DNA of 13,250 bases from Conidiobolus incongruus B7586. Taxonomy: Eukaryota > Entomophthoromycota > Entomophthoromycetes > Entomophthorales > Conidiobolaceae. Made by a program: the position numbers and the translations under genes. Below are positions 10,404-13,250 of this stretch, one piece after another (positions within the stretch are counted from its first letter, which is position 1; every line of letters starts with the position of its first letter). Location of the stretch: contig JNEM01008162.1 of NCBI GenBank assembly GCA_000697335.1, forward strand, positions 1 to 13,250, written 5' to 3'. A model generated the notes under the pieces. That model did no database searches and was not told where the DNA came from. It was given only the letters and a program-made list of their open reading frames with translations.

Positions 10404-11811
10404 ATGGATAACCTTTTATTCAGAGGAACTCTCGAAGGTAATAACAAGTTTACCAACCTAGTACGTTAGGTACGCTAAATCAGCATCTGAAATCAACAGG
10501 ATTGAATGACAAATGATCAACAACAAAAATAATATATAATATGAAAAATCAATACATACATATAATAATACATAACAATTAAATACAGATAATCATATGG
10601 ATGCTTAAGTTAATCATAACAACACAATTAAAAATTAAAATATAATACAAACAAGCTGATGAACAATTAAATTTAAAAATCAATTTTAAAATGATGATTG
10701 TGATTACTTACTAGTAATATTATAGGTCACGACGGATGGGTCACTGCTATCCAAACCACCGAAGACCCTAATGTCTTAATCTCTGCTTCTCGTGATAAGA
10801 AGATCATCGTTTGGGATCTCCAACGCGATGAATCCAGCTACGGTCAAGCCCGCCGTGCTTTGGTTGGTCACAACCACTTTGTCCAAGATATTGCTGTCTC
10901 CTCTGACGGTCAATTCGTCCTCTCTGCTTCTTGGGATAAGACCCTCCGTCTCTGGGAAATCGCCACTGGTAAGACCATCCGTACCTTCCAAGGTCACACC
11001 AGCGATGTCTTGTCTGTCTCTTTCTCCGCTGACAACCGTCAAATCGTTTCTGCTTCCCGTGACCGCACCATCAAATTGTGGAACACTCTTGGTGAATGCA
11101 AATTCGATTTCACCCAAGACTCCCACACTGAATGGGTCTCCTGTGTCCGTTTCTCCCCCAACCCCTCCAACCCCGTCATTGTCTCCTCTGGTTGGGACAA
11201 ATTAGTCAAGGTCAGTATTTTCCCAAATAGAATTTCTGAAATGATGTTATTTTATAATATTTGCTACTTCAGAGTGGGCCGCGGGCCTACTATGAGATAC
11301 ACCATACCACAATATCTGATTTTTTTTATTATTTTCATTTTTTGATTTATTTTTTAAGAAAATAGTTATTAAATATTATTTTATTTAGGTTTGGGACTTG
11401 AACAAGTGCAAGCTTAAGACCAACCACATCGGTCACTCTGGTTACGTTAACACCGTCACTGTCTCTCCCGATGGTTCTCTCTGCGCTTCTGGTGGTAAGG
11501 ACGGTATTGTCATGCTCTGGGATCTTAACGAACGCCACCACTTGTACTCTTTGGAAGCTGGTGACATCATCAACGCTTTGGTCTTCTCCCCCAACCGCTA
11601 CTGGTTATGTGCCGCTACTGCCTCCTGCATCAAGATTTGGGATTTGGAATCCAAGTCTATTGTTTCTGAACTCCGCCCCGAATTCGTTGGTGTCGGTGAA
11701 AAGAGCAATGATCCCGAATGTATCTCCCTTGCTTGGTCTGTTGACGGTACCGTCCTCTTCGCCGGTTACACCGATAATGTTATCCGTGTCTGGGGTGTTA
11801 CCAACGCCTAA
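10404..11811 (+). CDS. RACK1: RACK1 / Cpc2-Asc1-Gib2 family WD40 ribosomal protein
   Basis: A seven-bladed WD40 propeller that sits on the head of the 40S ribosomal subunit and scaffolds signalling; fungal members also act as Gbeta-like partners of Galpha. Exons: 10404-10437, 10726-11210 and 11389-11811, joining to 313 residues, the usual family length. Introns are 288 and 178 nt, GT-AG. WD blades are visible from GHDGW (12-16) with IIVWDL (38-43), GHNHF (59-63) with LRLWEI (85-90), GHTSDV with IKLWNTL (127-133), [14 protein letters not shown] (145-158) with VKVWDL (172-177), [10 protein letters not shown] with VMLWDL (214-219), [19 protein letters not shown] with IKIWDL (254-259), and the last blade ending VIRVWGV. 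Arg34 and Lys36 in SRDKK match the basic ribosome-contact residues (yeast Arg38/Lys40). Codons are strongly biased: Gly is almost always GGT, Lys mostly AAG, and C-ending codons dominate, as in highly expressed genes. The second intron holds a U24-like snoRNA. Confidence 0.97.
10438..10725 (+). other. RACK1 intron 1, unusually long, with a mixed-composition 5' half
   Basis: This 288-nt intron is about five times the typical Galpha intron. It interrupts codon 12 (Gly, phase 1) and runs from GTAATA to TATAG. Its first 65 bases are not spacer-like and include ACCTA-GTACGT-TAGGT, a 5-bp inverted repeat at about 10456-10471. A stretch at 10473-10500 resembles the leader segment at 10325-10351. The rest is A-rich. 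I found no convincing box C/D pair: the ATGATGA at 10691 lies too close to the 3' end and has no box D after it. Confidence 0.7.
11236..11324 (+). ncRNA. Box C/D snoRNA U24 (snR24 homologue) inside RACK1 intron 2
   Basis: Predicted guide for 2'-O-methylation of large-subunit rRNA in the nucleolus, made by trimming the spliced intron. In order: box C ATGATGT at 11241-11247; guide ATATTTGCTAC at 11257-11267, complementary to GTAGCAAATAT, a highly conserved LSU rRNA segment; a degenerate D' region (TTCAGA); a 7-bp hairpin GTGGGCC-GCG-GGCCTAC at 11274-11290; a C'-like TATGAGA at 11291-11297; the second guide; and box D CTGA at 11316-11319. The order, the first guide and the internal hairpin match yeast snR24 as I remember it, which also lies in the RACK1 (ASC1) intron; human U24 shares the same guide. 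The second guide, TACCACAATAT, differs from the yeast and human version at several positions. The terminal stem is weak (AA/TT). The exact ends are estimates. Confidence 0.85.
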
Positions 11812-11829
11812 ATGGGATCCGATTTCGAA

Positions 11830-11835
11830 AATAAA
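11830..11835 (+). terminator. Candidate RACK1 polyadenylation signal
   Basis: AATAAA lies 18 bases after the TAA stop. It is the first such motif downstream, and composition stays mixed to about 11850. A short 3' UTR would follow if it is used. The motif alone is weak evidence in this genome. Confidence 0.3.
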
Positions 11836-11869
11836 TTCAAACTGGACTCAGGTATATAATACACTTCTT

Positions 11870-12340
11870 CATTTGTACTCAATAAGCATATTTAGATTAC
11901 ATTATCTAATCATCTCTTACTTATTTAAATCCTATCTAACGTATATAAATATATTTAACACATTATATATTAACCAACTTTTACTACAGTCCTCTTTTCC
12001 TTCATCATTCTTTTCTCATATCCGTTTCACCTTTTCAATAATTTAATTTATTCGTTCAACCATTCACATTCTTAATCTATTCAGCTAATATTTTAATTTC
12101 ACCAACTCTTTTAATATCTCTATTTTTCATTCAATCTTACTATAATATTTACCTACCTCCCAATTACTCAGAATTATTTTCTATAAACTTTTTTTTATTT
12201 TTAGATTCCTTTTTAGAATCCTTCTTCAACTAATTCTATCATCATTTAATATTCAGTAATCTTAAATTCAGTTATTTTTTATTCTTCTTACTTTCCATCA
12301 ATTACAATATATTCATCTTAATAGTTTTTGATATTTTTAT
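11870..12340 (+). other. C-over-G strand-asymmetric region downstream of RACK1
   Basis: By hand count, 11881-12300 has about 85 C and 12 G on the plus strand, roughly 7 to 1, while A+T remains high. Other spacers in the window show no such imbalance. No reading frame on either strand looks coding. The stretch could be a long pyrimidine-biased 3' UTR, the T/C-rich promoter of a gene beyond the window, or a transcription-linked mutational skew. Confidence 0.5.
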
Positions 12341-13250
12341 TATTCACTTTGTAATTGATATATTTAATGAAAATATTTTCAATACTTTAAATCAAGTATA
12401 AATTTTTATAAAAAAATTTACATTCAAGTTTCATTTCAATAAAAATTTAATTTTTTTAAATATTATTTCTTTTGTTATTATGATTTTAAATTAATAAATT
12501 ATGATAAGAATATGTTATTTATCTCATATTGAAATTATAATCCGTATTCAAATTTTAATATCTCATTTATTGAACAAATATTAACTTGATATATCATTGA
12601 ATTTTTATTAAATCAAGTATATAAAATATTTTTTTTCAACTTTAATATAGAATCATCTACATTAAACCAAATTATACCAATAGTTAATTTTAAAATTATA
12701 TAAAATGTTACGATAAAAAAATCAGTTATATAAAAATGAAACTTATTATATTTTAAATATAATTCTTTTAATAAATTATTTAAAAGTTCCTTATAGGAGA
12801 GAGTTCATTTTGAATAATGTACTAAATAATTAATAAGATAAATATAGATATCTTAAATTCTTAAACTTTATTATGATATTTTATTATAATTTTATTAAAT
12901 AAATTTAAAATTTTGATTTTAAGTATATATTAATCTATAAAAATGAGTCATAAAATTAAAATGATTTATATTTTTATTTGTAACTTAAATCTTAATCAAA
13001 TTAACTTAAATTAGATTATATAATTAAGGTGTATTCTTTGATTATAATAAATTTTATTTAATTATTCAATATTAACTATTAGTTAAGATATTAAATCTTA
13101 AAATTTAACTATGGTGAGTTATAAATTAATAGGTTTATATATTAAAAGGGTATATAAAATAAATTTTACTTATAATTTTTTTATATATTGAATATTATTT
13201 ATTAAAATAAATATTATTAATATTTTAAAAATAATATTTTTAATTAAAAA
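12340..13250. other. AT-rich spacer to the window end
   Basis: I see no gene, RNA or structured repeat. The sequence returns to near-pure A and T with stops in all frames. A TGAGTCA at about 12944 is the only recognisable short motif and is expected by chance. Confidence 0.75.

Noticed and set aside
10690-10725. ATGATGA at 10691 and CTGATGA near 10659 as a second intronic snoRNA
   Set aside because: No box D follows within the intron at a usable distance, and no rRNA guide was recognised upstream.
10776-11126. Minus-strand and second plus-strand frames over RACK1 exon 2
   Set aside because: They are shadows of the strongly codon-biased RACK1 exon; only the WD40 frame has recognisable motifs.
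11347-11541. A minus-strand frame over intron 2 and exon 3 of RACK1
   Set aside because: It is antisense to a certain exon and has no domain of its own.
11471-12046. A 191-codon plus-strand frame crossing the RACK1 stop
   Set aside because: Its first part is RACK1 exon 3 read out of frame, and the rest is translation of C/T-rich downstream sequence with no domain.
11812-12050. A second gene starting right after the RACK1 stop, with an intron to the acceptor at about 11989
   Set aside because: The joined product is a short, Phe/Ser/Leu-rich chance-like peptide that soon stops, and no family is recognisable; it is kept only as a low-interest finding.

Overview
This is a eukaryotic nuclear window, most likely from a fungus with an extremely AT-rich genome. 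The intergenic DNA is nearly all A and T, with homopolymer runs and ATT/AT microsatellites. Two genes stand out as islands of normal composition. Their introns have GTAAGT-like donors, CTAAC/CTAAT branch sites and TTAG acceptors. Both proteins resemble fungal members of their families. An early-diverging fungus (an anaerobic chytrid or a zoopagomycete type) would fit, but the species cannot be fixed from this sequence.

Layout. 1-4500 is gene-free AT-rich DNA. 4500-5259 is the probable promoter and leader of the first gene. 5260-6587 (+) is a complete five-exon G-protein alpha subunit of 352 residues. 6590-9360 is AT-rich spacer with a small mixed-composition island near 8450-8560. 9361-9763 is an unidentified coding-like island on the minus strand, either an unusual spliced gene or a decaying one. 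10404-11811 (+) is a complete three-exon RACK1 (Cpc2/Asc1/Gib2 family) of 313 residues, with a richer 5' leader at about 10310-10403. From 11812 to about 12340 lies a strongly C-over-G downstream region, followed by AT-rich spacer to the end.

The most informative non-coding element is in RACK1 intron 2. It carries what looks like the box C/D snoRNA U24. It has box C, the conserved LSU-rRNA guide ATATTTGCTAC, an internal GC hairpin, a C'-like box and box D in the order of yeast snR24, which also lies in the intron of the yeast RACK1 gene ASC1. The second guide has diverged from the versions I recall.

The two main genes are functionally related. RACK1 homologues serve as Gbeta-like partners of Galpha proteins in yeast (Asc1 with Gpa2) and Cryptococcus (Gib2 with Gpa1). 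Here a Galpha and a RACK1 lie about 3.8 kb apart in the same orientation. Their codon use differs sharply: RACK1 looks optimised for high expression and Galpha does not.
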